A stretch of DNA of 64,000 nt from CAVQXR01 sp963717955 (GCA_963717955.1 CAVQXR010000002.1:653911-717910); one strand, 5' to 3'. Shown: positions 20,467 through 29,867, counted from the first letter of the stretch. Numbers and translations are program-made. The notes: a model not told the origin generated them from the letters alone.

Positions 20467-22557
20467 TCAGGCAGGCCGGGGAGACGACGGATCGCCGTCG
20501 CTCTCCGGACGCCCCCCGGGATCGGCGTCGAGGGGGGGCGCCGTGCCGATGTCCTCGCCGGTGAGCATCGTCCGCCAGCCGAGCAGCATTCGGTGGAGGT
20601 TTCCGGCGCCGACGATCTTCTCGTCCGGCAACGGCAGGTCGACCGGGGCGAGCACGAACGGCTGCGTCTGTGGCCCGCCCATGCCGCCGTGGAACGAGAT
20701 CAGCTCCTCGAAGGCGCAGCCCTCCTCCGTCTCGTCCTCGAAGAAGCTGTTGACCATGATGTCGGCGACGTGCGCGAAGCCGTCGGTGCGGACGAGGTGC
20801 CGCCCGGCGGTGGGGGAGAAGGCCGCGAGCGGGTCGTCGCCTTCCACGCGCCCCAGCTCGAGGTAGTTGATGCCGCCGTCGCCGAGCGCGACGGCTCCGT
20901 GCTCCTGCGATCTGACGAGCAGGAAGCCGACGTGCGGGTGCTCCCGGAGCGCCGGAAGCAGGCGCGGGTGACGGGCGTCGATCTCCTCGAGGGTGAGCCT
21001 CCGCTTCTCCTCCATCAGGTAGACGAGCCCGAGGTTCCCGGAGCCGAGGACGACGATGTCCCTGTCGCTGACGTCGTTCTTGCGCTTCTTCTCCTTCTCG
21101 TGCTCCTGCCGGCCGGTGGCCTCTGTGAACGCGTGGCCGAGCATCGAGTCGGTCTCGTCGCCGCCCTCGACGCCCGAGACCTGGCCGCGCTCGAGCGAGC
21201 GCTGGACGAGCTCCTCGAGCGTGTAGCCGTTGCGCTGCTTGAAGGTCGCGCCCTGCGTCTGACCGTGGTCTGAGAGCACGACCAGCGCGTACGGGCGCGG
21301 AGCGTAGAGCCTGGCCCGCTCGATCCGCCCGAACTGCTGGTCGAGCTTGCGCAGGGCCTCGAGGGTGTCGGCGCGCTCGAGACCGGAGTGGTGCGCGACC
21401 TCGTCGTAGCTCGAGAACGTCGCGTAGACGGCCGGGCGGCCCTTCATCATGTCGGTGAGCACGCCGTACACGATCAGGTCGCGGACGAGGACGCACATCC
21501 CGGCGCGCATCAGCGGGTAGATGCCGCCGCGATGCCCGCGGGGCTTGACGTCGCGTCGGCGCTGCCGTGCTGCCGCCGTGAGCTCGAGGACGACCTCCCA
21601 GATCACCATCACGAAGCTCCGCGTGACGTTGTGGCCGTTGGCGAAGAATGCGCGGTAGCCCGCGTTGGCGTGCGTCTCGGCCTCGATCCGGCTCACCGTC
21701 AGGAACAGGTGATCGGCACCGCCCGAGAGGAGGTTGCCGCGGCTCGCGCCGCCGTTCGACAGGAGGCCCGGCCCGGACGAGCGCCGGCGCTCGATCTCGG
21801 CACAGTCCGCCGGCGCGGAGCACGTCATCAGCAGGCCGCTCTCCTTCTCGACCCAGCGGAAGGCCGGGATGTCCTCGTTCGAGCCGAGCAGGATCCCGGC
21901 CTGGCTCGCGCCCGTCTGGGACGAGAGGTCCGTCTCCCACTCGACGAGGTGGTGGGTCTCTTCCTCGAGCCAGCGCGCCATGTTCGGGACGTTCCCGTCC
22001 CGGACCGCGCGGCGCAGGATCGGAAGGCCGAGCCCGTCGATCTCGAGGAAGACGATTCCCGGCCGGTCGGTTTCGACCCGCTCCCCGGACCGCTTTGCCA
22101 GCCGTGTGATGACTCGCAGGTCGTACGTGTCCTCGTCGTTGGCGCCGATCACGACCTCGATCACGACGCCGATGCCCGCCGCCACGAGCGCCGCCAGCAG
22201 CGCGGATCCGAACCCGTCGATCTGGACGTCGCCGGGCGCGATCTCCTCCGCGAGCATGAACATCGCCGCGTCGAGCAGGAGGATCAGGACGAAATCGACG
22301 ACGAGCGTCAGCGGCAGGCGGATCGCGGCGATGATCGGCGGCAGGACGGCATTGAGCACGGCGATGACGACCGAGACGGCGAGTGCCGCCCCGAACGTCG
22401 CGATCTCGACCCCGGGAACGATCCAGGCCGCGAGGAGGAGCGCGAGAGCCGAGCTGGCCCACATGACGACGATCCGGCCGATCCCGAAGGCCGGCCGGCC
22501 GGCCGACCACTTGGGACGCTGTCCGTACGCGGAGCCGCGCTCGTTCACGACGCGCAC
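20467..22557 (-). CDS. holin-like membrane domain fused to alkaline-phosphatase-fold phosphodiesterase (copy 1)
   Basis: This 696-residue protein starts at a GTG. Residues 25-160 form about four helices of the phage-holin-4 type (LPPIIAAIRLPLTLVVDFVLILLLDAAMF). Residues 165-650 are an alkaline-phosphatase-superfamily domain: FLEIDGLGLPILRRA (metal Asp), SSQTGASQAGILLGSNEDIPAF (nucleophile region), FSSYDEVAHHSG and LSDHGQTQGATF (metal Asp/His residues). The active site looks complete. It likely hydrolyses a phosphodiester or phosphate at the membrane; substrate unknown. A close paralogue lies at 61786-63849. A GGAG ribosome site lies 8 bases upstream, inside the left arm of the inverted repeat. 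Confidence 0.82.
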   Translation of the reverse strand: MRVVNERGSAYGQRPKWSAGRPAFGIGRIVVMWASSALALLLAAWIVPGVEIATFGAALAVSVVIAVLNAVLPPIIAAIRLPLTLVVDFVLILLLDAAMFMLAEEIAPGDVQIDGFGSALLAALVAAGIGVVIEVVIGANDEDTYDLRVITRLAKRSGERVETDRPGIVFLEIDGLGLPILRRAVRDGNVPNMARWLEEETHHLVEWETDLSSQTGASQAGILLGSNEDIPAFRWVEKESGLLMTCSAPADCAEIERRRSSGPGLLSNGGASRGNLLSGGADHLFLTVSRIEAETHANAGYRAFFANGHNVTRSFVMVIWEVVLELTAAARQRRRDVKPRGHRGGIYPLMRAGMCVLVRDLIVYGVLTDMMKGRPAVYATFSSYDEVAHHSGLERADTLEALRKLDQQFGRIERARLYAPRPYALVVLSDHGQTQGATFKQRNGYTLEELVQRSLERGQVSGVEGGDETDSMLGHAFTEATGRQEHEKEKKRKNDVSDRDIVVLGSGNLGLVYLMEEKRRLTLEEIDARHPRLLPALREHPHVGFLLVRSQEHGAVALGDGGINYLELGRVEGDDPLAAFSPTAGRHLVRTDGFAHVADIMVNSFFEDETEEGCAFEELISFHGGMGGPQTQPFVLAPVDLPLPDEKIVGAGNLHRMLLGWRTMLTGEDIGTAPPLDADPGGRPESDGDPSSPRPA

Positions 22558-22558
22558 T

Positions 22559-22727
22559 CTAGTTGCTCCGTCTCAGAAATCGCCTTGCGCTCCAGGCGGC
22601 TGCAACGCGTCGCCATGCGGCGTCCTCGGTCGCGCCCGTCTTCACGAATACGGGCGCTCCCTGCGTCCTTGCCTGGCTCGCGTTTCGCGCGCTGGAGCGT
22701 CAAGGGAATTCCGAGACGGAGCACTAG
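22559..22727. repeat. 169-bp imperfect inverted-repeat element
   Basis: The left arm (22559-22595) and right arm (22692-22727) are inverted copies: starting CTAGTTGCTCCGTCTC and, on the complement, CTAGTGCTCCGTCTCGG, both ending CGCTCCAG. I align about 31 of 38 positions. Between them is a further hairpin, GCGCCCGT and ACGGGCGC around a 10-base loop (near 22631-22656). The element covers the last ~29 codons of the SulP gene and the ribosome site of the phosphatase gene. It may be a MITE-like element or a large RNA structure. Confidence 0.65.
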
Positions 22728-24507
22728 CGCCCGGTCGGGACCGAGGACCCGCCCTGACGGGCTCGACACCCGGGTTGCGCCGCAGGTAGTCGGCGACCCC
22801 TGCTCGAACGGAGTCGTGCAGGTGCTCGGGCCCGAGCGCCTCTGCGACGCCGGATCGATCGAGGATAGCCCGCAGGGGCGCCTTGGCGCGGCCGAACGCG
22901 AGCACGATCCCCTCCGCGCGGAGCTCGTCGATCAGCTCGAGGAGCATGTCCGTCGCCGTCGTGTCCGCGTAGGAGATCGAGCCGGCGTCCACCAGCACCT
23001 CGCGGACGGTGGGGGCCGTGTCCCGGACGAGCGCGCGGACCTCGGCGCGGAACCCGTTCGCGTTGGCGAAGAACAGCTCGTTCTCGAAGCGGAAGATGAC
23101 GAGACCGGGAAAGGTCTCGCAGCCGGGATGATGGGCGATGTTACGGAACCGGAACGTCTCGTCGGGCTCCTCGGCGCCCGGGAGGCGACCGAGGACGGCG
23201 CTCGCCGGGCGGTATGCCCGCCAGACGAGCACGAGCAGCGACGCCACGACGGCGATGACCAGCCCTTCGAGGATCCCGAAGAGGAGCACGCCCGCCAGCG
23301 CCAGGATCGCGAGGCAGAAATCGCGCCAGTCGAGCCGTGCGAGCCTGCGCAGGCCGCGCACGTCCACGAGCCCGGCGACGGCGGTGATGACGAGCCCGGC
23401 CAGCGCGGCGTCCGGGAGGTTCCGGAACAGCGGCGCGAGCGCGAACAGGGTGACGATGAGCAGGCCGGCCCCGAGGAGCCCCGAAACCTGGGTCTTCACT
23501 CCCGCTCTCTCGCCCACGGCCGATCGTGACAGGCTCGCATCGACGGAGAAGCCCTGCGAGAGGCCGGCCCCGATGTTCGCCGCCCCGAGCGCGACCAGCT
23601 CCTTGTTCGGGTCGACCTCGTAGCCCTGGCGGGAGGCCAGCGAGCGGGCGCCGGCGATCGACTCCGCGAACGCCAGCAGCGCAATCCCGGCCACGCCCGC
23701 CATCAGGTCGAGCACCTGCCCGAGGCCGACGTCCGGGAGCCCGTACGAGGGCAGGCCGCGCGGGATCTCTCCCACGACCGACACGCCGTCCGCCTCGAGG
23801 TCAAGCCAGGTCGAGAGGACGAGCGCGAGCACGACGGCGATCAGCCCGGCGGGGATCTTCGGCAGGAACCGGGACAGCACGACGATGACGAGGATCGTCC
23901 CTGCGCCGACTGCGAACGTGGCAATGCTCGTCTCGTCGAGCGTCGCGACGAGGCGCCACACGTCCTCGAAGAAGTTGCCGTCCTCGATCGTGATGCCGAA
24001 GATCTTCGGTGCCTGCGAGCTCGCCACGGTGAGCGCGAGGCCGGTCACGAACCCGGTGAGGACAGGTTTCGCGAAGAACTCGGCCACGAACCCGAGCCGC
24101 GCCACGCCCGCGGCGACGAGGAGCCCGCCCGCGAGGAGCGCGGCGGCCGCGGAGAGGGCGACGAAGGTCGTGGCGTCGCCGCCGGCAAGGGGGGCGATGG
24201 TGGCGGCCGACAGCGCCGCGATCGCCGAGCTCGGCCCGACGTTGAGGTTGCGGCAGGTGCCGAAGATCGCGTACAGGAGGAGCGCGGCGAGCGCAGCGTA
24301 GAGGCCCGCCTGTGCCGGAACGCCGGCGAGCGATGCATAGGCGAGGCCCTGCGGAACCAACAGCGCCCAGACGGCGAGGGCGGCGATCGCGTCGGGGACG
24401 AGCAGCCGCTTGTCGTAGCGGGGCAGCCAGCTGACGATGGGCAGCGCGTCGCGCGCGGCCCGGGTCGCCGAGGGGCGGGCTCTATGCCACAGGTCACGTG
24501 CGTCCAT
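22642..24507 (-). CDS. SulP-family anion permease with STAS domain (copy 1)
   Basis: A 621-residue SLC26/SulP transporter. I chose the ATG at 24507 (MDARDLWHRARPS), preceded by GGAG at the right distance, over the upstream one at 24534. The transmembrane core starts RYDKRLLVPDAIAALAVWALLVPQGLAYASLAG, and GPSSAIAALSA is the sulfate-transporter signature. A STAS domain follows (about residues 440-580: VREVLVDAGSISYADTTATDMLLELIDEL). Substrates of the family include sulfate, bicarbonate and dicarboxylates. The last ~29 residues (Arg-rich) are encoded by the inverted-repeat element and are probably not native. Confidence 0.88.
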   Translation of the reverse strand: MDARDLWHRARPSATRAARDALPIVSWLPRYDKRLLVPDAIAALAVWALLVPQGLAYASLAGVPAQAGLYAALAALLLYAIFGTCRNLNVGPSSAIAALSAATIAPLAGGDATTFVALSAAAALLAGGLLVAAGVARLGFVAEFFAKPVLTGFVTGLALTVASSQAPKIFGITIEDGNFFEDVWRLVATLDETSIATFAVGAGTILVIVVLSRFLPKIPAGLIAVVLALVLSTWLDLEADGVSVVGEIPRGLPSYGLPDVGLGQVLDLMAGVAGIALLAFAESIAGARSLASRQGYEVDPNKELVALGAANIGAGLSQGFSVDASLSRSAVGERAGVKTQVSGLLGAGLLIVTLFALAPLFRNLPDAALAGLVITAVAGLVDVRGLRRLARLDWRDFCLAILALAGVLLFGILEGLVIAVVASLLVLVWRAYRPASAVLGRLPGAEEPDETFRFRNIAHHPGCETFPGLVIFRFENELFFANANGFRAEVRALVRDTAPTVREVLVDAGSISYADTTATDMLLELIDELRAEGIVLAFGRAKAPLRAILDRSGVAEALGPEHLHDSVRAGVADYLRRNPGVEPVRAGPRSRPGASAPSRNSLDAPARETRARQGRRERPYS

Positions 24508-24676
24508 GTGCTCTCCGTCGCGTTCCGGCGCCATGCCGAGAGCCCGCCGGTTGCCGAATCCGCGGCCGCCTTAACGCGCCGTGAATCATGCCTAACCGAT
24601 CCTCAACCCGGCTCAACGGCGCTCACATGCTGCACTGGTTCACTCGTTCCGACAGTCGGCCGAGGGAAGGAAGGCG

Positions 24677-25720
24677 ATGGAGAGCGCGAGCACGCAGATC
24701 GAGGACACGCTGACGGAGCAGACCATCCCGCTCGCCGCGGATGCCGAGGCAGGCGCGGTCGTCGAGCGGGCGCTGTTCGAGCTGAAGCGGGTGATCGTCG
24801 GGCAGGAGCTGATGCTCGAGCGCACGCTCGTCGCCCTGCTCGCCGGGGGCCACGTGCTGCTCGAGGGCGTCCCCGGGCTCGCGAAAACGCTGACGGTGAA
24901 GACGCTCGCCGAGGTGTTCGGCGGAGCCTTCCACCGTGTGCAGTTCACGCCCGATCTCGTCCCGTCCGATCTCGTCGGCACCCGCGTCTACCGGCCCGGC
25001 CCCGGGGAGTTCGGAACCGAGCTCGGGCCCGTCTTCTGCAACTTCCTCCTCGCCGACGAGATCAACCGGGCGCCCGCGAAGGTGCAGTCGGCCCTGCTCG
25101 AGGTGATGGAGGAGCACCAGGTCACGATCGGCGGCACCACCTACCCGGTCCCCGAGCCCTTCCTCGTGCTGGCGACGCAGAACCCGATCGAGTCCGAGGG
25201 CACCTATCCGTTGCCCGAGGCGCAGGTCGATCGCTTCCTGATGAAGGTGCTCGTCGACTATCCCGGCTACGGCGACGAGCTGACCGTCGTCCAGCGGTCG
25301 CTCGCCGGCCTCGCCCAGGTCGAGCAGGTGGTCTCGCTCGACGAGCTGCGCCGCCTCCAGGCTCAGGTCCGCGACGTCTACGTCGACCCGGCCGTCACGG
25401 GCTACGCGGTCAGCCTCGTCCTCACCACCCGCCAGCCGGCCACGCAGGGGCTCGGGGAGCTCGCCGAGCTGGTCGAGTTCGGATCGAGCCCCCGCGGCTC
25501 GATCGGCCTCGTTCGCAGCGCCCAGGCGCTCGCGTTCACCCGGGGCCGGCGCTACGCGCTGCCGCAGGACGTCCGCGAGCTCGCGAAGGACGTGCTGCGG
25601 CACCGACTCGTCCTCAGCTACCGGGCGCTCGCCGACGGGGTGACGCCGGACACGATCCTCGACCGGGTGCTCGAGGCCGTCCCGGCGCCTCGAATCGACC
25701 TCGCACGGGCCGCGGCGTGA
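24677..25720 (+). CDS. MoxR-family AAA+ ATPase
   Basis: A 347-residue MoxR chaperone-like ATPase. Walker A is LLEGVPGLAKT near residue 70; Walker B is FLLADEINRAPAKVQSALLEVMEE; sensor 1 is LATQNPIESEGTYPLPEAQ. A strong AGGAAGG ribosome site lies 3 to 9 bases before the ATG. It is the first gene of a MoxR-DUF58-VWA operon and overlaps the next gene by 4 bases (GTGA). Family members help mature or insert metal- or MIDAS-containing partners. Confidence 0.93.
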   Translation: MESASTQIEDTLTEQTIPLAADAEAGAVVERALFELKRVIVGQELMLERTLVALLAGGHVLLEGVPGLAKTLTVKTLAEVFGGAFHRVQFTPDLVPSDLVGTRVYRPGPGEFGTELGPVFCNFLLADEINRAPAKVQSALLEVMEEHQVTIGGTTYPVPEPFLVLATQNPIESEGTYPLPEAQVDRFLMKVLVDYPGYGDELTVVQRSLAGLAQVEQVVSLDELRRLQAQVRDVYVDPAVTGYAVSLVLTTRQPATQGLGELAELVEFGSSPRGSIGLVRSAQALAFTRGRRYALPQDVRELAKDVLRHRLVLSYRALADGVTPDTILDRVLEAVPAPRIDLARAAA

Positions 25721-26649
25721 GCGCGCTGCCCTACAACCTGCCGGGCCGGACGCCCGCGGCTCCGGGCCCGGGCCCGATGTCGGAGGCACTGCTTCGCGCC
25801 CTCGACCTGACGGTGCGGCGGCGGGTCGAGAGCCTGCTGCCCGGCGAGCACCGCTCGACTGCGCTGGGTGTCGGCACGGAGCTGGCCCAGATCCGCCTGT
25901 ACATGCCCGGAGACGACGTCCGCCGGATCGACTGGAACGTCACCGCCCGGACCGGCGATCCGCACGTGCGGGTCGACGTCGCCGAGCGTGCGCTCACGAC
26001 GTGGATCGTGCTCGACGTGTCGGCCTCGATGATCTTCGGGACGGCGGACCGCCGCAAGGCCGACGTCGCCGAGGGCGTGACGCTCGCGGTCGGTCACCTC
26101 GCGTCACGGCGCGGGAGCCGGCTCGGCGTCGTCACCTGGGGGGCAGGCGAGGTCGAGACCGTTCCACCCCGCGGCGGGCGCGGGGGAATACTGGGGCTGC
26201 TCGTGGCGCTTCGTCGCGAGCAGGAGCGGCGAGGCTCGCATTGCTCCACGCTCGACGAGGCACTGGCGCGCACGGCGAGGATCGCGCGTCGCGGCGCCGC
26301 GGTCTTCGTCGTCTCCGATTTCCGCGGCCATTCCGGCTTCGCCGCGCCACTCGCCAGGGTCGCCGCCCGCTGCCACACCGTGTGCGCCGAGATCAGGGAT
26401 CCGCGCGAGCAGGAGCTCGTCGACGTCGGCGACCTCTGGCTGGTCGATCCCGAGACCGGCAGGCAGCTTCGCGTCGACACGTCGAGCGAGCGGCTGCGCC
26501 GGCGCTTCGCCGAGCGCGCGGCCGCCGAGCGTGATGCGCTCGCGGCCACGATCCTCGGTGCGGGCGCCGAGCATCTCGTGCTCTCGACCGAGGGCGACTG
26601 GCTCCGCTCGTTCGCCGGCCAGCTCCGCCGCCGAGGGAACCGGCGATGA
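25717..26649 (+). CDS. DUF58-domain protein
   Basis: A 310-residue protein from the GTG at 25717 that overlaps the moxR stop. The DUF58 core is visible: PGEHRSTALGVGTELAQIRLYMPGDDVRRIDWNVTARTG, then a von Willebrand-like strand with VLDVSASMIFG (an incomplete MIDAS: DVSAS). No membrane segment was found, so it is probably cytoplasmic. It is always found beside MoxR in such operons and is thought to be its substrate. Its stop overlaps the next ATG (ATGA). Confidence 0.9.
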   Translation: MSALPYNLPGRTPAAPGPGPMSEALLRALDLTVRRRVESLLPGEHRSTALGVGTELAQIRLYMPGDDVRRIDWNVTARTGDPHVRVDVAERALTTWIVLDVSASMIFGTADRRKADVAEGVTLAVGHLASRRGSRLGVVTWGAGEVETVPPRGGRGGILGLLVALRREQERRGSHCSTLDEALARTARIARRGAAVFVVSDFRGHSGFAAPLARVAARCHTVCAEIRDPREQELVDVGDLWLVDPETGRQLRVDTSSERLRRRFAERAAAERDALAATILGAGAEHLVLSTEGDWLRSFAGQLRRRGNRR

Positions 26650-27623
26650 GCTTCGTCTGGCCCGCGGCGCTGCTCGGCCTCGCTCTCGTCCCGCTCGCGC
26701 TGGCCGCCTACGTGCTCGTGCAGCGCCGCCGGGCACGGTTCGCCGTCAAGTTCACGAACCTCGATCTCCTTGCGAACCTCGTCGACGAGACGCCTCGCTG
26801 GCGGCGTCACGTGCCGCCCACGCTGTTCCTCGTCGCTCTCGCGGCGCTCGTCGTCGCCGTCGCGCGGCCGGAGCTCACGCAGAAGGAGCCGCGGCGGGCT
26901 TCGGTCGTGCTCGCGCTCGACTCGTCGGGCTCGATGCAGGCGACGGACGTCGAGCCGACGCGGCTCGACGCTGCCCGCGCCGCTGCGAACAGCTTCCTCG
27001 ACAGCGTTCCCGACGAGCTGCCGGTCGGGCTCGTCACGTTCTCGGATGGTGCGAACGTCCTCGTCCCCCCGACCACCGACCACGACGCGGTGCGCCGCGC
27101 GCTGGAGACGCTCGAAGCCGACGGCGGCACGGCGATCGGCGACGCGATCGCGGTCGCGACGCAGCTCCAGGGCTCCCAGCAGGCTGCGACGCTGGCTGAC
27201 AGCGGCGCCGCCGAGGAGACGAGGCAGGTGGTCCTGCTCCTCTCCGACGGCGCGCCCTCGGAGGGAACGCTCGATCCCGAGGAGGCCGCCCGCGACGCGC
27301 GGGCAAGAGGCGTCTCTGTGAGCACCGTCGCGCTCGGGACGGACGAGGGGACGATCGAGGTGACGGACGAGCTCGGCTTCACGGAGACGATCCCGGTGCC
27401 GCCCGACCGCGAGACGCTGTCGCGGGTCGCCCAGGTGAGCGGCGGGACGTTCTTCGACGCGCCGAGCGGGGAGGAGCTCGAGAGCGTCTACGAGCAGGTG
27501 GCCGGTGACGTCGGGTTCACGGAGACGCAGACCGAGGTCGCGTGGCTCTTCGCGGGCCTCGGCGCGATCCTCCTGCTCGCCGGCGGCAGCCTGTCGATCC
27601 TCTGGTTCAACCGTCTGCCGTAG
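26646..27623 (+). CDS. VWA-domain membrane protein, BatA-like
   Basis: A 325-residue protein with two N-terminal helices (residues 4-25 and 58-75), a von Willebrand factor A domain (residues 85-300), and a C-terminal helix (WLFAGLGAILLLAGGSLSILWF). The MIDAS motif is complete: LALDSSGSM, the threonine in DGGTAIGDA, and LLSDG. This matches BatA of the MoxR-Bat system, linked to envelope stress resistance in other bacteria. Its partner BatB/TPR protein is absent here. Third gene of the operon. Confidence 0.9.
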   Translation: MSFVWPAALLGLALVPLALAAYVLVQRRRARFAVKFTNLDLLANLVDETPRWRRHVPPTLFLVALAALVVAVARPELTQKEPRRASVVLALDSSGSMQATDVEPTRLDAARAAANSFLDSVPDELPVGLVTFSDGANVLVPPTTDHDAVRRALETLEADGGTAIGDAIAVATQLQGSQQAATLADSGAAEETRQVVLLLSDGAPSEGTLDPEEAARDARARGVSVSTVALGTDEGTIEVTDELGFTETIPVPPDRETLSRVAQVSGGTFFDAPSGEELESVYEQVAGDVGFTETQTEVAWLFAGLGAILLLAGGSLSILWFNRLP

Positions 27624-27681
27624 GCAGCGCAAGCAGTTCGCGCCGGAGGCGGGAGCCCCGATTTGCTCCCGAGATGATTCA

Positions 27682-28914
27682 ATGCCGGGTGTGAGCGCGG
27701 ACGAGCGGCAGCTGCGGCCCCCGCCCGGCGCGCGGGCGGTCAATGCCGTCGGGGGCGCGCTCTCCCGACGCGGGTGGAAGCGGCCGGACCTGTCCCCGGA
27801 GGTGCTGCTCGCGGCGGCCCGCCGACAGGCCAGGAGCGAGGACGAGGACCGCGAGCCGCTCGAGCCGCTGTCCGTCCTTGGCGAGGATCTGGAAGACGAT
27901 GCGCGGCTCACGACGGTCGGTCGGATGGTGGCGCGCCGGACGCTCGTCGACCTCCTCGCGAACCGCCTCAACGTGGCGCAGACGGTCGCCGCGAACCCGG
28001 AGATCGAGCGGCTGGAGATCCGCCGGCCCATCTTCGTCGTGGGCCTGCCGCGCACGGGAACGACACTCCTCTACAAGCTGCTGGCCTCGGATCCCGCGGC
28101 GCGCGCGCCCCTCTACTGGGAGTCGCTCTGGCCGGTGCTGCGGCCCGGTCGACGGCGCGACGACCGCCGCCGCCGCGCCCGCAGGCAGGTACGCGGTCTC
28201 GACCGGCTCTCGCCCGACCTGAGGGTGATCCACCCGGTCGATCCGCGGGGCGTCGAGGAGGATCTGGCGCTCCAGGCGATCACGCTTCGAAGCCCGTTCT
28301 TCGAGATGCTCTGGGACGCACCCCGCTACTGGCAGTGGCTGCTCGCGCGCCCACGGGACGACATCGCGGAGGCGTACCGCCACTACCGCACGATTGTGCG
28401 CTGCCTCGAAGCGGCGCCGCCGAAGGAGCGGGACGCACCTGCTGGACACTGGGTGCTGAAGACGCCGGCGCATCAGCTCTTCGTCTCGGAGCTGCTCGCG
28501 ACCTTCCCGGACGCCGTCGTCGTCGAGACGACCCGTCCCCTGACGACCGTTGTACCGTCACTGGCGAGCCTCTTCTCGGCGTTCCGGCGGATCTCCTCCG
28601 ACGAGGCCGACCCGCACTCCGCGGGCCGGCTGGCGCTCGAATTCACGGCCGCCGCGCTCGAGCGCATGACGGCTGCCCGGACGGCTCATCCCGAGCGGTT
28701 CCTCCGTGTCGAGTATCGGGCGCTCGTCGACGACCCGATCGGAGCCGTCACCGGCGTGTACGATCAGCTCGGCTTGGCCGTGACGGACGAGATGCTGGCG
28801 CGGATGACCGTCTGGATCGCCGAGAACCCCCGGCACAAGCACGGGGTCCACCGGTACACCCTCGAGCAGTTCGGCCTCGACGAGGCGTCAATCAGGGAGC
28901 GCGTGGCACCGTAG
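27682..28914 (+). CDS. PAPS-dependent sulfotransferase
   Basis: A 410-residue Sulfotransferase_3-type enzyme. The PAPS phosphate-binding loop is FVVGLPRTGTTLLYKLLASDP (about residues 117-137); the second, 3'-phosphate site is likely TTRPLTTVVPSLASLFSAFRR. KTPAHQLFVSELL is also typical. I chose the ATG at 27682, 58 bases after the VWA gene, over an in-frame start inside that gene. The substrate is unknown. It lies 61 bases before a methyltransferase and converges with the lipid-synthase operon, so it may modify that product. Confidence 0.85.
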   Translation: MPGVSADERQLRPPPGARAVNAVGGALSRRGWKRPDLSPEVLLAAARRQARSEDEDREPLEPLSVLGEDLEDDARLTTVGRMVARRTLVDLLANRLNVAQTVAANPEIERLEIRRPIFVVGLPRTGTTLLYKLLASDPAARAPLYWESLWPVLRPGRRRDDRRRRARRQVRGLDRLSPDLRVIHPVDPRGVEEDLALQAITLRSPFFEMLWDAPRYWQWLLARPRDDIAEAYRHYRTIVRCLEAAPPKERDAPAGHWVLKTPAHQLFVSELLATFPDAVVVETTRPLTTVVPSLASLFSAFRRISSDEADPHSAGRLALEFTAAALERMTAARTAHPERFLRVEYRALVDDPIGAVTGVYDQLGLAVTDEMLARMTVWIAENPRHKHGVHRYTLEQFGLDEASIRERVAP

Positions 28915-28975
28915 CGGGCCGGGGAGCCATGGGAATGCGAAACGACATGAGTCAGCCGAATTCCGGTCGCCGTCG

Positions 28976-29809
28976 ATGAGGGCCGGCAGGCCCAGCACGA
29001 CAGCGCGGGTGTCCGCATTCCTGCGGGCGCTCCACCAGTCGGAGCCGGCCGGGCGGCGGATCTCCGACGACCCCGACGCCGCGTTGATGGTCGAACGCCG
29101 GCTGGGGAAGAGAGCGGCCAGGTCCGGTTCGCTTGCGGCCAGGCGTCGCCTCCGACTCGCCGCGGAGGAGATCGCCGCACGTGACCGGTTCGCCGACGAC
29201 TGGGCGGCGCGGACGATCCGCGGCCGGGGTCAGATCGTGTTGCTCGGTGCCGGGCTGGACACGATGACGCTGCGGCTGCAGGAGCGGTTTCCGGAAGCCC
29301 GGTTCTTCGAGGTCGACGCTCCGGCGACACAGGAGCGCAAGCTTTCGCTACTGGCACGGTCGGGTCGTCAGCCGCCTGCCGACCGCTGCCGCTTCGTCCC
29401 GGCCGACTTCGAGACGGACGACGTGGGCGGGAATCTGATCGACGCTGGGTTCGACCCCCAGGTCGTGACATTCGTGAACTGGATGGGTGTGACGTACTAC
29501 CTTCAACTGGATGTGATCGATCATACGATCCAGGCGCTGAGTCGACTGCTCTGCGCCGGCTCGGTGGTGGCCTTGGACTACTTCGACGAGAGCGGCCCGC
29601 ACATGCACAGCCTGCACGGATACCTCTGGAGGCTGCTGGGTGAGCCGATCCGAAGTTGGCTCAGTCGTGAGGATCTGCAGGCGCTAGCAGCGTGCCACGG
29701 GATGGTGGTCGCGGAACAGACGACGCCGCTGGAGGTCATTGCCGATCGCCTGGGTCGGGCAGTCGATGTTCGCACGCCGCTGCAGTTGGCCGCGCTGATC
29801 CGTTCGTAG
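28976..29809 (+). CDS. SAM-dependent methyltransferase, leucine-carboxyl-methyltransferase family
   Basis: A 277-residue class I methyltransferase of the LCMT/PPM1 group that is common in actinobacteria. RVSAFLRALHQ near the start and VLLGAGLDTMTLRLQERFPEA with FEVDAPATQERK (SAM-binding residues) define it. FVNWMGVTYYL is the conserved aromatic block. Members methylate carboxyl or hydroxyl groups of lipids and polyketides. It faces the glycosyltransferase end of the synthase operon, 58 bases apart tail-to-tail. Base composition is somewhat lower in GC than the arg region. Confidence 0.85.
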   Translation: MRAGRPSTTARVSAFLRALHQSEPAGRRISDDPDAALMVERRLGKRAARSGSLAARRRLRLAAEEIAARDRFADDWAARTIRGRGQIVLLGAGLDTMTLRLQERFPEARFFEVDAPATQERKLSLLARSGRQPPADRCRFVPADFETDDVGGNLIDAGFDPQVVTFVNWMGVTYYLQLDVIDHTIQALSRLLCAGSVVALDYFDESGPHMHSLHGYLWRLLGEPIRSWLSREDLQALAACHGMVVAEQTTPLEVIADRLGRAVDVRTPLQLAALIRS

Positions 29810-29867
29810 GTGATCGGCGTGCCCCGAGTGGTTTAGGGCCCGCACGGTCGGTTCGGTCCCGCTTCGG

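Noticed and set aside
20467..22557. Prophage because of the holin-like domain
   Set aside because: The holin-type helices are fused to a phosphatase domain, and no other phage genes are nearby.
22642..24507. Recent duplication of SulP with the copy at 50095-51840
   Set aside because: The two share only family-level motifs; their sequences differ throughout.
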